Assembly (NCBI GenBank): GCA_910586985.1
Contig: CAJUKK010000006.1
Location: forward strand, 88,615 to 152,614
Length of the DNA stretch: 64,000 nucleotides
Source: an uncultured Christensenellaceae bacterium
Lineage (GTDB): Bacteria > Bacillota > Clostridia > Christensenellales > Borkfalkiaceae
Reading direction: 5' to 3'
The position numbers and the translations under genes were made by a program. The notes beneath the pieces were generated by a model, which was not told the DNA's origin, made no database searches, and saw nothing but the letters and a program-made list of their open reading frames with translations. Of the stretch, positions 1 to 8,138 are shown one piece after another (the stretch's first letter is position 1; each line of letters begins with the position of its first letter).

Positions 1-1
1 A

Positions 2-112
2 AATCCTTCGCACTTCGACCCCCGCCAATACCTCGGCGATGCGCGCGTCAATATGAAGGAGCTTGTCAAGCACAAGATCATCAACGTGCTCGGTTCGGAA
101 AACAAAGCGTAA
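2..112 (+). CDS. fba: Fructose-1,6-bisphosphate aldolase class II, C-terminal end (partial)
   Basis: The window opens inside a reading frame that ends at TAA 110-112. The last 36 residues include FDPRQYLGDAR, MKELVKHKI and NVLGSENKA, which match the C-terminal tail of bacterial class II (zinc-dependent) fructose-bisphosphate aldolases as I know that family. The enzyme splits fructose-1,6-bisphosphate into dihydroxyacetone phosphate and glyceraldehyde-3-phosphate in glycolysis. The catalytic zinc ligands are outside the window, so the call rests on the tail alone. Another member of the same aldolase family (tagatose-bisphosphate aldolase) cannot be excluded. Confidence 0.72.
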   Translation, partial: NPSHFDPRQYLGDARVNMKELVKHKIINVLGSENKA

Positions 113-170
113 ACAGAAAAAACAAAAGAGCGGCATAAGGTTATCTGTTATAGGGATTTCATTGTGGACA

Positions 171-213
171 AAAAAAATAGCGCACTATCTTCGCTTGCGA
201 AGTATAGTGCGCT
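171..213 (-). terminator. Rho-independent terminator of the DUF3592-like gene
   Basis: A 16-17 bp stem with one bulge (arms beginning AGCGCACTAT and ending ATAGTGCGCT) lies at 179-213. On the minus strand it is followed by an eight-T run (plus 171-177 is A-rich). It may also stop aldolase transcripts, but the plus-strand side has a poor T tract. Confidence 0.7.
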
Positions 214-253
214 ATACTTTATAAAAGATTATAAAGATAAATTGAAATTTATC

Positions 254-790
254 TTATTCTGATTTCTTTCGTTTTGTGAAAGGAAACTTATCGTAAAAGC
301 ATAGCAGATACAACGATAAAAGCACGAACATAACAAATATTAAGCAGACACACACTATTCCCCAAGCCAACTGTGTTTTTGCGTTTACATCTTTACCGTA
401 ACTTACTGCCCAACAAACACCTTTATTACCGTATCTTACTTCGCCGATATAAATTTCGACTTTTTCACCTATGCGTTGTTCATCAAGCGCTGTTTGTGTG
501 TAGTCATAGTAATCTCCTGTTCCGCAAGCGCATTCGTATATTATTCCATTTTCGTCAACGTAGCGACAAATCAAGCTATAAGTTCCTCTTGATAAGCTAT
601 GTTTTTGAAGATAGACTATTTCTGCTTCTGCCGTAACGCCACCGTCTATTGCCTTTTGAATTTTTAAGCAGTCTGAATAGCTTACAAACATAAGAGTAGC
701 AATAAATATGAAAATTAAATTTACGATTGTAAACAATATGATACCCGTTATACTGAGCGGTGAAATTCTTTTGTTAGACTTATCTTTCAT
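254..790 (-). CDS. Two-TM membrane protein, DUF3592-like
   Basis: A 178-residue protein of unknown function. One transmembrane helix lies at about residues 14-37 and a second at about 142-167. Between them is an extracytoplasmic domain of about 100 residues with a TAEAEIVYL strand and a GEKVEIYIG strand. Two hydrophobic ends around a small beta domain that starts with a variant of G-x-x-A-x-G/A-x-V is the layout of DUF3592 proteins, so I place it there tentatively. The start is supported by ACGGAG eight bases upstream of ATG, and a TATAAT-like -10 lies at 827-832 on the minus strand. It is monocistronic with its own terminator. Codon use is more AT-rich than in the metabolic genes nearby. Confidence 0.6.
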   Translation of the reverse strand: MKDKSNKRISPLSITGIILFTIVNLIFIFIATLMFVSYSDCLKIQKAIDGGVTAEAEIVYLQKHSLSRGTYSLICRYVDENGIIYECACGTGDYYDYTQTALDEQRIGEKVEIYIGEVRYGNKGVCWAVSYGKDVNAKTQLAWGIVCVCLIFVMFVLLSLYLLCFYDKFPFTKRKKSE

Positions 791-1011
791 AACTTACTCC
801 GTTAAATTACTGTTTATCGTACAATCATTATAGCATAACCGTACTAAAAAAACTAGCCTTTTCTGTATTTCTTCTAATTGGATCATACGTATTTTTTTAA
901 TTATATTTTTAGCAATATTATAATATAGAAATTCCTATAAATTAAGTCAAATTATAATATTTATTATATAATAGAGATAATCATATTTCTACAAGCATAT
1001 CGGAGCAAATT

Positions 1012-1213
1012 ATGTCGGATTACGGAAAGACAATAAAAGAAATAAGAAAGGTTTACGGATACACGCAGACACAACTTGCAAAGGCAACAAATATAGTGCA
1101 ACAAAATCTCAGCGCTTGGGAAAACCAAACATTGATTTCTGCGTACGGCTTGCCGACTTTTCGGTATCAGCATCAACGAATTAATCGGTCGCGAAATCCC
1201 GCCCGCAAATAAA
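1012..1213 (+). pseudogene. Frameshifted XRE-family helix-turn-helix regulator
   Basis: From ATG 1012, preceded by CGGAG, the frame reads a clean Cro/C1-type helix-turn-helix (KTIKEIRKVYGYTQTQLAKA, then NLSAWEN). After residue 40 the frame is lost. The expected continuation, IDFCVRLADF, is readable from 1134 in a second frame, and GISINELIGREI from 1163 in a third. The second break sits in GACTTTTCGG, where one extra T would restore ADFFGISINELIG. The first break needs about 13 missing bases. The open frame of 66 codons therefore ends in non-homologous residues. It is either a recent pseudogene or an assembly error. An intact version would be a small single-domain repressor. Confidence 0.7.
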
Positions 1214-1226
1214 GAAAACAATAAGC

Positions 1227-1265
1227 AAAAAACACCCTCGCGGCATGCCGCGAGGGTGTTTTTTT
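1227..1265. terminator. Bidirectional terminator
   Basis: A perfect palindrome (ACACCCTCGCGGCATG and its complement) is flanked by A-run and T-run on both sides. It separates the convergent XRE remnant (plus) and the KtrA-like gene (minus), and can serve both. Confidence 0.88.
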
Positions 1266-1271
1266 GCTGTT

Positions 1272-1973
1272 TTAATCTTCTCTCTTAGTCAGATATTTGA
1301 TTTTTGAACGACTCTCTTTTGTGTTTGTGAAATTGAGAATGGTATCCGTTTCGCCGAATACGACGATCAAATCCCCCTCTTCGAACACGTAAGTCCCGTT
1401 CGGCATGCTGATATCCTGTTTGTCCTTTTTTACGATCAAAATATTCATACCGAATTTTCCGCGCGGATTTACGTCAATGATCGATTTTTTGATCCATTTA
1501 TCCGGTACGGGAATTTCAAAAATCGCATAATCGGCGTCAAAATCAACGAAGTTGATCACGTTGGAAGTGTTGATCTTGACCGCAAGTCGTTCTGCGATAT
1601 CTCTGTCGGGATAAATCACCTCGTCCGCACCCACGCGGAAGAGAAATTTGCGCTGAATCTCCGTCGTCGCTTTGGAGACGATATACTTTGCGCCGAGGTC
1701 TTTTAAATTAGCGGTAATTTCGAGCGAGGACTGAAAATCGTCGCCGATCGCAACAACGCAAACGTCGAACGAGGGAATATCCATAGGCTGTAAATTGTCG
1801 ATATTCATACAGTTGGCAATGAGCGCGTTGGTATATTTGGGAGCCAGCAGATTGACGACGTCCTCGTTTTTATCGACGATCATGACCTCGTCGCCCATTC
1901 CCATGAGTTTCTCGCCGAGCGTACGCCCGAATTTTCCCATACCGATCAATAATACTGTCTTATTCGTTTTCAT
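1272..1973 (-). CDS. ktrA: Potassium uptake regulatory subunit, KtrA/TrkA type (RCK)
   Basis: A 233-residue cytoplasmic protein. The N-terminus is a Rossmann RCK_N domain with the nucleotide-binding GMGKFGRTLGEKL loop at residues 11-24 and the acidic strand end MIVDKNED. The C-terminal third (about 145-225) is an RCK_C domain ending in EEGDLIVVFGETD. Proteins of this family form octameric rings that bind nucleotides such as ATP/ADP or NAD(H) and gate a KtrB/TrkH channel subunit. The channel gene lies immediately upstream on the same strand with an 85-base spacer that shows no terminator, so the two are probably co-transcribed. The length is typical of single-RCK KtrA/KtrC proteins rather than the doubled TrkA. 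Confidence 0.9.
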   Translation of the reverse strand: MKTNKTVLLIGMGKFGRTLGEKLMGMGDEVMIVDKNEDVVNLLAPKYTNALIANCMNIDNLQPMDIPSFDVCVVAIGDDFQSSLEITANLKDLGAKYIVSKATTEIQRKFLFRVGADEVIYPDRDIAERLAVKINTSNVINFVDFDADYAIFEIPVPDKWIKKSIIDVNPRGKFGMNILIVKKDKQDISMPNGTYVFEEGDLIVVFGETDTILNFTNTKESRSKIKYLTKRED

Positions 1974-2058
1974 AAAATCTCCTTAATGTTCACGCAATCT
2001 GTTTCCCGAACAAATTACTGTAAATGCAACGACTCAGCCGTTTTAAAAGCGTAAACTC

Positions 2059-3411
2059 TCAACCCACAAACGGCGTTTCGACGGGGTTACGCACCTGCGC
2101 CTCCTTTTTCCGCGTGCGGAGCGCAAGCACAAGCGTAATGATCCCCACTCTGCCCGCATACATCATTACAATGATAATAAGCTTTGCCGCCGTGCCGAGG
2201 CGGGGCGTAAGCGCCAAACTCTGCCCGACCGTACCGAGCGCGGACACGCACTCGAACAATACTTCTTTAAACGTGAGCGCAGGTTCAAACGCGCAAATCG
2301 TCATAACGGCGACGAGAATAATGGAAAGATACGCAATAAAGATGGCAAACGCCTGACGCACTGTCGTAAACTCGATGCGCCTTTTCCCAACGTTAATATC
2401 GCGCGAACCGCCGAGCGCGGCAAGCATTCCCATGATCAGAATAACGAACGTGCTCACCTTGATTCCGCCCGCAGTGGAACCCGAGCTTCCGCCGATAAAC
2501 ATCAAAATTACGTTTAAAAGATAACCGCTTTCGGAAAAAGTGCGCGGATCGGTCGTCGTAAATCCCGCCGTGCGCGTGGTGGACGCATTAAAGAACGAAC
2601 AAAGCAATTTCTGCCCGAAGTTATAACCGGAATACGAAACGTTATTCCATTCGAAAATCATATATAAAACCGTCGAAACGGCTAAGAGCAGCGCGTTTGC
2701 AAACAGTATGAGTTTTGTATAAAAGTGAAATTTTTTAATATTTCCGCGGCAGGAGATCACGTCCTCCCAAACGCAGAATCCGATTCCGCCGATGATAATA
2801 AGTCCGCATATTGTGAGCGAAACAAGCGGATCGGTTGCATAATACCCGAGCGAGAGAAGATGCCCGCCGTGCGTACCTGCCATCAGATCGAAACCCGCGT
2901 TGCAAAACGCCGATACCGAATGCCACACCGCATACCAGCAACCCGTGCCCCAACCGAAATCGCCGATAAAACGAATGGAAAGGAGCAGAGCGCCGACAAA
3001 TTCGCATGCAAGCGAACCGATAACGATACGTTTGACAAGCCCTTTAATGCCCGAAAGCTGACCGCCGTACGACTGCATAACGACCTTCCGCTCGTACAGT
3101 CCCAGCCCGCGGCGGAACATCATGAGCAGAACGGAAACGAACGTCATAAATCCCAGCCCGCCCGTCTGAATCAGAATCAGGATAACCGCCTTGCCGAACA
3201 TGCTCCAATGCGTATTCGTATCGTACGGCGCGAGTCCTGTAACGCACGTTGCGGAAGCGGAGGTGAACAGCGCGTTGATATACGAAGTCGTCTGCCCTTC
3301 CTGCGCGGCAAAGGGCAGTACGAGCAATACGCTCCCGAGCATAATCACGAAAAGATACCCGAGCGCCAAATAACGCCATATGCTCATTCTGTGTTTGCCT
3401 TTGAGTTTCAT
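2059..3411 (-). CDS. ktrB: Potassium uptake channel subunit, KtrB/TrkH family
   Basis: A 450-residue integral membrane protein made of four M1-P-M2 repeats. The four selectivity-filter glycines are visible in TCVTG (about G59), CNAGF (about G173), RTAGF (about G283) and GTVGQ (about G396), with the usual SGSTAGGIK gating segment at about 310-318. It would form the K+-translocating dimer under an RCK ring supplied by the adjacent KtrA-like protein. The frame stays open to 3585, but I start it at ATG 3411. The promoter at 3449-3477 predicts transcription from about 3442, GGGAGG lies 13 bases upstream of 3411, and the residues further upstream resemble no KtrB. Confidence 0.92.
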   Translation of the reverse strand: MKLKGKHRMSIWRYLALGYLFVIMLGSVLLVLPFAAQEGQTTSYINALFTSASATCVTGLAPYDTNTHWSMFGKAVILILIQTGGLGFMTFVSVLLMMFRRGLGLYERKVVMQSYGGQLSGIKGLVKRIVIGSLACEFVGALLLSIRFIGDFGWGTGCWYAVWHSVSAFCNAGFDLMAGTHGGHLLSLGYYATDPLVSLTICGLIIIGGIGFCVWEDVISCRGNIKKFHFYTKLILFANALLLAVSTVLYMIFEWNNVSYSGYNFGQKLLCSFFNASTTRTAGFTTTDPRTFSESGYLLNVILMFIGGSSGSTAGGIKVSTFVILIMGMLAALGGSRDINVGKRRIEFTTVRQAFAIFIAYLSIILVAVMTICAFEPALTFKEVLFECVSALGTVGQSLALTPRLGTAAKLIIIVMMYAGRVGIITLVLALRTRKKEAQVRNPVETPFVG

Positions 3412-3448
3412 GTACGCTTTCGCGCCTCCCGCCAAAATAACAACGGTG

Positions 3449-3477
3449 ATTTTACCACAACCGCAAACGCTTGTCAA
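3449..3477 (-). promoter_or_regulatory. Sigma-A promoter of the ktr operon
   Basis: On the minus strand, TTGACA (3472-3477) is followed after 17 bases by TAAAAT (3449-3454). The predicted start near 3442 gives a 31-base leader to ATG 3411. Confidence 0.7.
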
Positions 3478-3571
3478 ACGTTTTATCCACGCGTTTTTAC
3501 GGCATTGCTCATAAGCGAAAACGTAAACCGTATGCGCAGATAAAATCCGCATGCGAAGTATGCGCGACGAT

Positions 3572-3599
3572 TCCGCATTTTTCATTGTAAAAAATGCGG
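3572..3599. repeat. Inverted repeat between the ktr and leu promoters
   Basis: CCGCATTTTT and AAAAATGCGG form a 10-bp dyad with a seven-base centre, just upstream of the leuC -35 element. No gene ends here, so it is not obviously a terminator. An operator or a transcription block between the two divergent units is possible. Confidence 0.4.
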
Positions 3600-3606
3600 C
3601 AATAAA

Positions 3607-3635
3607 TTGACATTAAACCGTATGTATGGTATAAT
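3607..3635 (+). promoter_or_regulatory. Consensus sigma-A promoter of the leu operon
   Basis: TTGACA (3607-3612), a 17-base spacer and TATAAT (3630-3635). The predicted start near 3642 leaves only about 26 bases before leuC, so there is no room for a T-box or an attenuator leader. Confidence 0.85.
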
Positions 3636-3667
3636 TATACAATATCAGTCAAAAAGGAGACGATCGT

Positions 3668-4927
3668 ATGGCAATGACGATGACGCAAAAGATTCTCGCC
3701 GCGCACGCCGGACTTAACGCCGTCGTTGCGGGACAGCTTGTGGAGGCGAATCTCGACCTTGCGCTCGCCAACGATATCACCGCGCCCGTCGCCATCGGCG
3801 AATTTGAAAAAGCGGGAGCGGAACGCGTGTGCGACTGCGATAAAATCTGTCTTGTAATGGATCATTTCGCGCCCAATAAAGATATTAAAGCCGCATGCCA
3901 GATCAAACGCTCGCGCGAATTTGCAATACGCAACCGTCTTACCCACTTTTACGACGTCGGACGCATGGGAATCGAACACGCGCTTTTACCCGAACAGGGA
4001 CTTGTTGGCGCGGGCGACTGCATCATCGGCGCAGACAGTCACACTTGCACGTACGGGGCGCTCGGCGCGTTTTCGACGGGAGTCGGCTCGACCGATCTTG
4101 CCGCCGCCATGATCACGGGAAAGGCATGGTTTAAAATTCCCGCCGCGATCAATTTCGAGCTGACGGGTTCTCTTCCCGCATACGTGACGGGAAAGGATCT
4201 GATTCTTCATATCATCGGATTGATCGGCGTCGACGGCGCGCTCTATAAATCCATGGAATTTACGGGGGACGGCATAAAATCCCTTTCGATGGACGATCGG
4301 TTTACCGTCTGCAACATGGCAATTGAGGCGGGCGCAAAAAACGGAATATTCCCCGTGGACGAATCGACGCTCGACTACATGAAAAACCGCTTTAAACGCG
4401 AACCGAAGATATTTACGGCGGATAAAGACGCCGAGTATGAAAAAACGATCACGATCGATCTCTCCGCGCTCCGCCCCACCGTCGCGTTCCCGCACCTGCC
4501 CGAAAACACCAAAACGGAATGGGACGATATCCCCGTCCATCAGGTCGTGATCGGCTCGTGCACCAACGGAAGGATTTCCGATTTAAGACAGGCGGCGGAA
4601 ATTTTCAAAGGTAGAACGGTACATAAAAACGTGCGCGCCATCGTGATTCCGGCGACGCAGGAAATATATCTGCAGGCTGTCCAAGAGGGACTTGTCGAAA
4701 CGTTTATCAGAGCGGGCGCAATTGTCTCCACGCCCACCTGCGGACCGTGTCTGGGCGGACACATGGGCATACTTGCGGACGGCGAGAGATGCGTCTCTAC
4801 GACCAACCGAAATTTTGTTGGAAGAATGGGACATATATCGAGCGAAATCTATCTTGCGTCCCCCTACGTTGCCGCGGCAAGCGCGGTTGCGGGGAGACTT
4901 GCAACTCCCGCGGAGGTGATCGAATGA
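3668..4927 (+). CDS. leuC: 3-isopropylmalate dehydratase large subunit
   Basis: A 419-residue aconitase-family protein, the prokaryotic HacA/LeuC type. The three [4Fe-4S] cluster cysteines are present: C298 in GSCTNGRISD, and C358 and C361 in TCGPCLGGHMG. DSHTCTYGALGAFSTGVGS, an active-site segment, lies at about residues 120-138. With LeuD it isomerises 2-isopropylmalate to 3-isopropylmalate in leucine synthesis. The start follows AAAGGAGACGATCGT. Its stop overlaps the leuD start as ATGA, so the subunits are translationally coupled. The archaeal-style homoaconitase family is close, and the substrate assignment leans on the leuB neighbour. Confidence 0.92.
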   Translation: MAMTMTQKILAAHAGLNAVVAGQLVEANLDLALANDITAPVAIGEFEKAGAERVCDCDKICLVMDHFAPNKDIKAACQIKRSREFAIRNRLTHFYDVGRMGIEHALLPEQGLVGAGDCIIGADSHTCTYGALGAFSTGVGSTDLAAAMITGKAWFKIPAAINFELTGSLPAYVTGKDLILHIIGLIGVDGALYKSMEFTGDGIKSLSMDDRFTVCNMAIEAGAKNGIFPVDESTLDYMKNRFKREPKIFTADKDAEYEKTITIDLSALRPTVAFPHLPENTKTEWDDIPVHQVVIGSCTNGRISDLRQAAEIFKGRTVHKNVRAIVIPATQEIYLQAVQEGLVETFIRAGAIVSTPTCGPCLGGHMGILADGERCVSTTNRNFVGRMGHISSEIYLASPYVAAASAVAGRLATPAEVIE

Positions 4928-5406
4928 TCGTAAAAGGCGTTGTACACAAGTACGGAAACGACGTGGATACCGACGTAATCATTCCCGCGCGGTATCTCAA
5001 CACGTCCTCGGAAAAGGAACTTGCTCTCCACTGCATGGAGGACATTGACCCCGCGTTCGTTACCCGCGTAAAAAAGGGCGATATCATCGTCGCGGAGGAT
5101 AACTTCGGCTGCGGATCGTCGCGCGAGCACGCCCCCCTTGCAATCAAAGCGAGCGGCGTATCGCTCGTGATTGCGGCAAGTTTTGCGCGCATTTTTTACC
5201 GCAATGCAATCAATATCGGACTTCCCATTTTGGAATGCCCCGCCGCCGCTAAGGCGATCGGAAACGGCGACAGCGTTTCGTGCGATCCCGCCACGGGAAC
5301 GATTAAAAACGAAAGCACGGGCGAAACGTTTTCCGCGCAGCCCTTTCCGCCGTTTATACAAAACATTATCGATGCGGGCGGACTACTTAACTCGCTCAAA
5401 AAATAA
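4924..5406 (+). CDS. leuD: 3-isopropylmalate dehydratase small subunit
   Basis: A 160-residue swivel-domain partner of LeuC. DTDVIIPARYLN and the hallmark NFGCGSSREHAP (about residues 57-68) are visible, followed by VIAASFARIFYRNAINIGLP. Start ATG 4924 lies within the last codons of leuC; the frame is open further upstream, but that overlap is only a leuC shadow. The length fits the short LeuD class that pairs with HacA-type large subunits. Confidence 0.92.
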   Translation: MIVKGVVHKYGNDVDTDVIIPARYLNTSSEKELALHCMEDIDPAFVTRVKKGDIIVAEDNFGCGSSREHAPLAIKASGVSLVIAASFARIFYRNAINIGLPILECPAAAKAIGNGDSVSCDPATGTIKNESTGETFSAQPFPPFIQNIIDAGGLLNSLKK

Positions 5407-5426
5407 GCCCATACAGGAGGCTCGTT

Positions 5427-6071
5427 ATGAAAAAATCCAAGGGAAACAGAAATCACGGCGCGATATACTATATTGTGTTTTTTACGTTGCTTGTCGCGCT
5501 CGTCACATTTGCCGTGCTCGCAATTTGCCTCGGGAATCTGCCGCTCTTATTTACGGCGATCGGCATTGCCCTCCTTTTTCTCGCGTTTACGCTCGCAATG
5601 CGCGTATACACCAAAAAACGGGTCGCCGCCGTGGAAAAACGGCTCAAAGAGGACGGAAAGGCGCTTTTGGAAAGCGATATCCCGCGAACCGTTTACCTCG
5701 TTTACTTCGGTCCGCTCAGTCGCGCTAAAAAACCCAAAGTAAAAAATCCCGTATTCTACGTCGAGTTTTACGAAACGGTCGACGCAGAATCGCTCAAACG
5801 CCACCTCTATTACGGACTCAGCCCCGAAGGGGAAAACGAGCTTGCCAAATCGCGGCTCGGCTCCGTCGTATGCAGTATCGAAGACGTACTGTCCATCTCC
5901 GGAAAGCGCGTATTTTTACAGGACGACTTTTATCAGGAGGCGATCGCATCGCTCACCTATACGGCTTTTTTCGAACGCAACCAGATCGTTGTATTCGGCA
6001 AATCGGAAGAAAAGCAAAAATCGGAACGCAAAGAGAAAAAGAAAGATAAAAAACGCCCCAAACGGGGTTGA
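5427..6071 (+). CDS. Uncharacterised two-TM protein in the leu operon
   Basis: A 214-residue protein that I do not recognise. Two adjacent hydrophobic helices (about residues 12-34 and 36-56) are followed by a basic turn and a cytoplasmic domain of about 120 residues, then a very Lys/Arg/Glu-rich tail. ATG 5427 is preceded by ACAGGAGGCTCGTT, an excellent ribosome site. It sits 20 bases after leuD and 12 before leuB, so it is inside the operon. Nothing in its sequence suggests a leucine enzyme. A membrane or regulatory role is only an inference from position. Confidence 0.6.
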   Translation: MKKSKGNRNHGAIYYIVFFTLLVALVTFAVLAICLGNLPLLFTAIGIALLFLAFTLAMRVYTKKRVAAVEKRLKEDGKALLESDIPRTVYLVYFGPLSRAKKPKVKNPVFYVEFYETVDAESLKRHLYYGLSPEGENELAKSRLGSVVCSIEDVLSISGKRVFLQDDFYQEAIASLTYTAFFERNQIVVFGKSEEKQKSERKEKKKDKKRPKRG

Positions 6072-6083
6072 CGGAGCAATCGT

Positions 6084-7172
6084 ATGAATAAACATATCGC
6101 AGTTCTTGCAGGCGACGGTATCGGCCCCGAAATCACCGACGGCGCGGTCGCCGTCTTGAAAGCGGTCGCAAAAAAATACGGGCACAATTTTACGTTCGAA
6201 CCGCTGCTCATCGGCGGCGCGGCGATCGACGATTGCGGCGAACCCTTTCCCGCCTACACGGAGGAACGGTGCATGCAATCCGATTCGGTACTGCTCGGCG
6301 CGGTCGGAGGCATGGTAGGCAACAACCGCTGGGAGCAGCTCCCGCCCGAAAAGCGCCCCGAACGTGGTTTGCTCGCCATTCGCAAAGCGATGGGACTCTA
6401 TTCCAACATCCGCCCCGCAAAACTCTGGAACGCGCTTAAACATGCCTCCCCTCTCAACCAGACCGTACTCTCCGGCGGCGTGGAGATCGTGATCGTGCGC
6501 GAACTCACGGGCGGGATATACTTCGGCGAACGCGGAAGCTATACGGACGAATCCATGGGCGAAACCGCATGGGATACGGAAAAATATTCCGTGAAAGAGA
6601 TCGAACGTATCACGCGCATTGCCTGCCAACTCGCTTTAAAACGTAAAAAACATATCATTTCCGTCGATAAAGCGAACGTGCTCGAAAGTTCGCGGCTATG
6701 GAGAAAGACGGTGCACGCCTATGCGAAAAAACACTTTCCCGAAATCACCGTCGAAGACATGCTTGTGGATAACGCCGCAATGCAAATCGTCAAAAATCCG
6801 TCGCGGTTCGATATTCTGCTCACCTCCAATATGTTCGGCGACATTTTAGCCGACGAGGCGGCGGAAGTTACCGGCTCGATCGGAATGCTGGCGTCCTCCT
6901 CTCTCGGCGACACCAAGCGTGGACTTTACGAGCCGATTCACGGTTCCGCGCCCGACATCGCGGGACAAGACGTTGCCAATCCCATCGCAACCGTTTTGTC
7001 CGCGGCGATGATGTTGCGCGATTCTTTCGACCTGACCGAAGAATGCGCCGCAATCGAGCGCGCCGTTGAGCAGGTTTTAAACGAAAACTACCGCACGGCG
7101 GATATATTCTCGGAGGGTATGAAAAAGGTAGGCTGCCGCGAAATGGCGCGGCTGATCGCCGACCGTATATAA
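6084..7172 (+). CDS. leuB: 3-isopropylmalate dehydrogenase
   Basis: A 362-residue NAD-dependent beta-decarboxylating dehydrogenase that converts 3-isopropylmalate to 2-oxoisocaproate. Visible family marks are AVLAGDGIGPEI at the N-terminus, LLGAVGG, the substrate loop RELTGGIYFGER (about residues 138-149), the Mg-binding NMFGDILADEAAEVTGSIGMLASSSLG segment (read in parts, about 248-275) and EPIHGSAPDIAGQDVANPIA. The LLGAVGG and IYFGE signatures favour LeuB over isocitrate or tartrate dehydrogenase. No leuA is present in this operon. Confidence 0.94.
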   Translation: MNKHIAVLAGDGIGPEITDGAVAVLKAVAKKYGHNFTFEPLLIGGAAIDDCGEPFPAYTEERCMQSDSVLLGAVGGMVGNNRWEQLPPEKRPERGLLAIRKAMGLYSNIRPAKLWNALKHASPLNQTVLSGGVEIVIVRELTGGIYFGERGSYTDESMGETAWDTEKYSVKEIERITRIACQLALKRKKHIISVDKANVLESSRLWRKTVHAYAKKHFPEITVEDMLVDNAAMQIVKNPSRFDILLTSNMFGDILADEAAEVTGSIGMLASSSLGDTKRGLYEPIHGSAPDIAGQDVANPIATVLSAAMMLRDSFDLTEECAAIERAVEQVLNENYRTADIFSEGMKKVGCREMARLIADRI

Positions 7173-7176
7173 AGGC

Positions 7177-7854
7177 ATGATCGAAGAAAACGTAACAAAG
7201 CTGTTAAAAGAATTGGAAAGCGGTAATTCGCTGGGCGAACGCGTGACGCTCGTCGCCGCGACCAAGACGCGCACGGCAGCGGAAATTGCGCGGGCGATCG
7301 ATGCGGGCATTACCGACGTCGGCGAAAACAAGGTGCAGGAATTCCGCGACAAATACGACCTTTTTCAAGGCGGAAACAGACACTTTATCGGACGTTTGCA
7401 GACGAATAAAGTCAAATATCTGATCGGAAAAACGTACCTCTATCATTCGGCGGATCGCGACGAACTCATCGAGGAGATCGCAACGCGTTCCGTACGGGCG
7501 GGGATCGTATCAGATATTCTTATTCAGATCAACGCAGGAAACGAAGAGTCGAAGGGCGGTTACCCGCTCGGGCAAGGGCTCGAAACCTTCCGAAAACTTA
7601 AATCCAAAGCAGGTCTGCGCATCCGCGGATTTATGGCGATGCTCCCGTTTACCGAGGACGAAAGCGTACTCGTTCCCTTAGCGGACGCTATGCGCGAATT
7701 ATACGATAATGCGCGGGCGGAAAGCGGAGATATCTGCTATCTTTCGATGGGTATGAGCAACGACTGGAGACTGTGTCTGAAACACGGCGCAAATATGATA
7801 CGAATCGGAACAGGCATTTTCGGAGAACGAACGTATCCCGCAAAACCGATATAA
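7177..7854 (+). CDS. YggS/PROSC-family PLP homeostasis protein
   Basis: A 225-residue single-domain alanine-racemase-like barrel. PLP should bind K30 in LVAATKTRT; HFIGRLQTNK and the C-terminal LSMGMSNDW / MIRIGTGIFGER complete the family signature. These proteins hold pyridoxal phosphate and balance vitamin B6 and amino/keto acid pools; no enzymatic turnover is known. It starts four bases after leuB with only AAAGG directly in front, so translation probably depends on coupling. In many Bacillota the gene sits by sepF and divIVA. Here it closes a leucine operon, which fits its known link to branched-chain amino acid metabolism in other bacteria. Confidence 0.88.
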   Translation: MIEENVTKLLKELESGNSLGERVTLVAATKTRTAAEIARAIDAGITDVGENKVQEFRDKYDLFQGGNRHFIGRLQTNKVKYLIGKTYLYHSADRDELIEEIATRSVRAGIVSDILIQINAGNEESKGGYPLGQGLETFRKLKSKAGLRIRGFMAMLPFTEDESVLVPLADAMRELYDNARAESGDICYLSMGMSNDWRLCLKHGANMIRIGTGIFGERTYPAKPI

Positions 7855-7860
7855 CCTATC

Positions 7861-7892
7861 AAAAATCCCGACGATACGCGCGGGATTTTTTT
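7861..7892 (+). terminator. Terminator of the leu operon
   Basis: AAAAATCCCG and CGGGATTTTT form a perfect 10-bp stem around a ten-base loop, with a T run at the end. Confidence 0.9.
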
Positions 7893-8046
7893 ATATATAA
7901 TCACAAAAACAAATTGCGCGGCGCACAAAATTTACGCTAAAGGCGTATTCTTTCAATATATCTTACGATAAGGCGTATTTATACCCCTTATATGCATTGC
8001 ATATATTCATTATGAGGTGATTTTTGCAATTGGAAGATTTTTTTGC

Positions 8047-8075
8047 TTGCATTTTATTCATGCTTATGCTATACT
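8047..8075 (+). promoter_or_regulatory. Sigma-A promoter of the first lipoprotein gene
   Basis: TTGCAT (8047-8052), 17 bases, TATACT (8070-8075). The 150 bases upstream hold two copies of AAGGCGTATT (about 7940 and 7971) that could bind a regulator; otherwise I see nothing there. Confidence 0.6.
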
Positions 8076-8138
8076 ATTTATCCATAACATCAATAAAAAA
8101 TTGATGATATACGGTTTTTATACAAACAGGAGGTAATT

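Noticed and set aside
3412..3585. Upstream extension of the KtrB frame by 58 codons
   Set aside because: It spans the predicted promoter (3449-3477), lacks a ribosome site and has no KtrB-like residues.
3636..3667. Leucine attenuator or T-box before leuC
   Set aside because: Only about 26 bases between transcription start and leuC.
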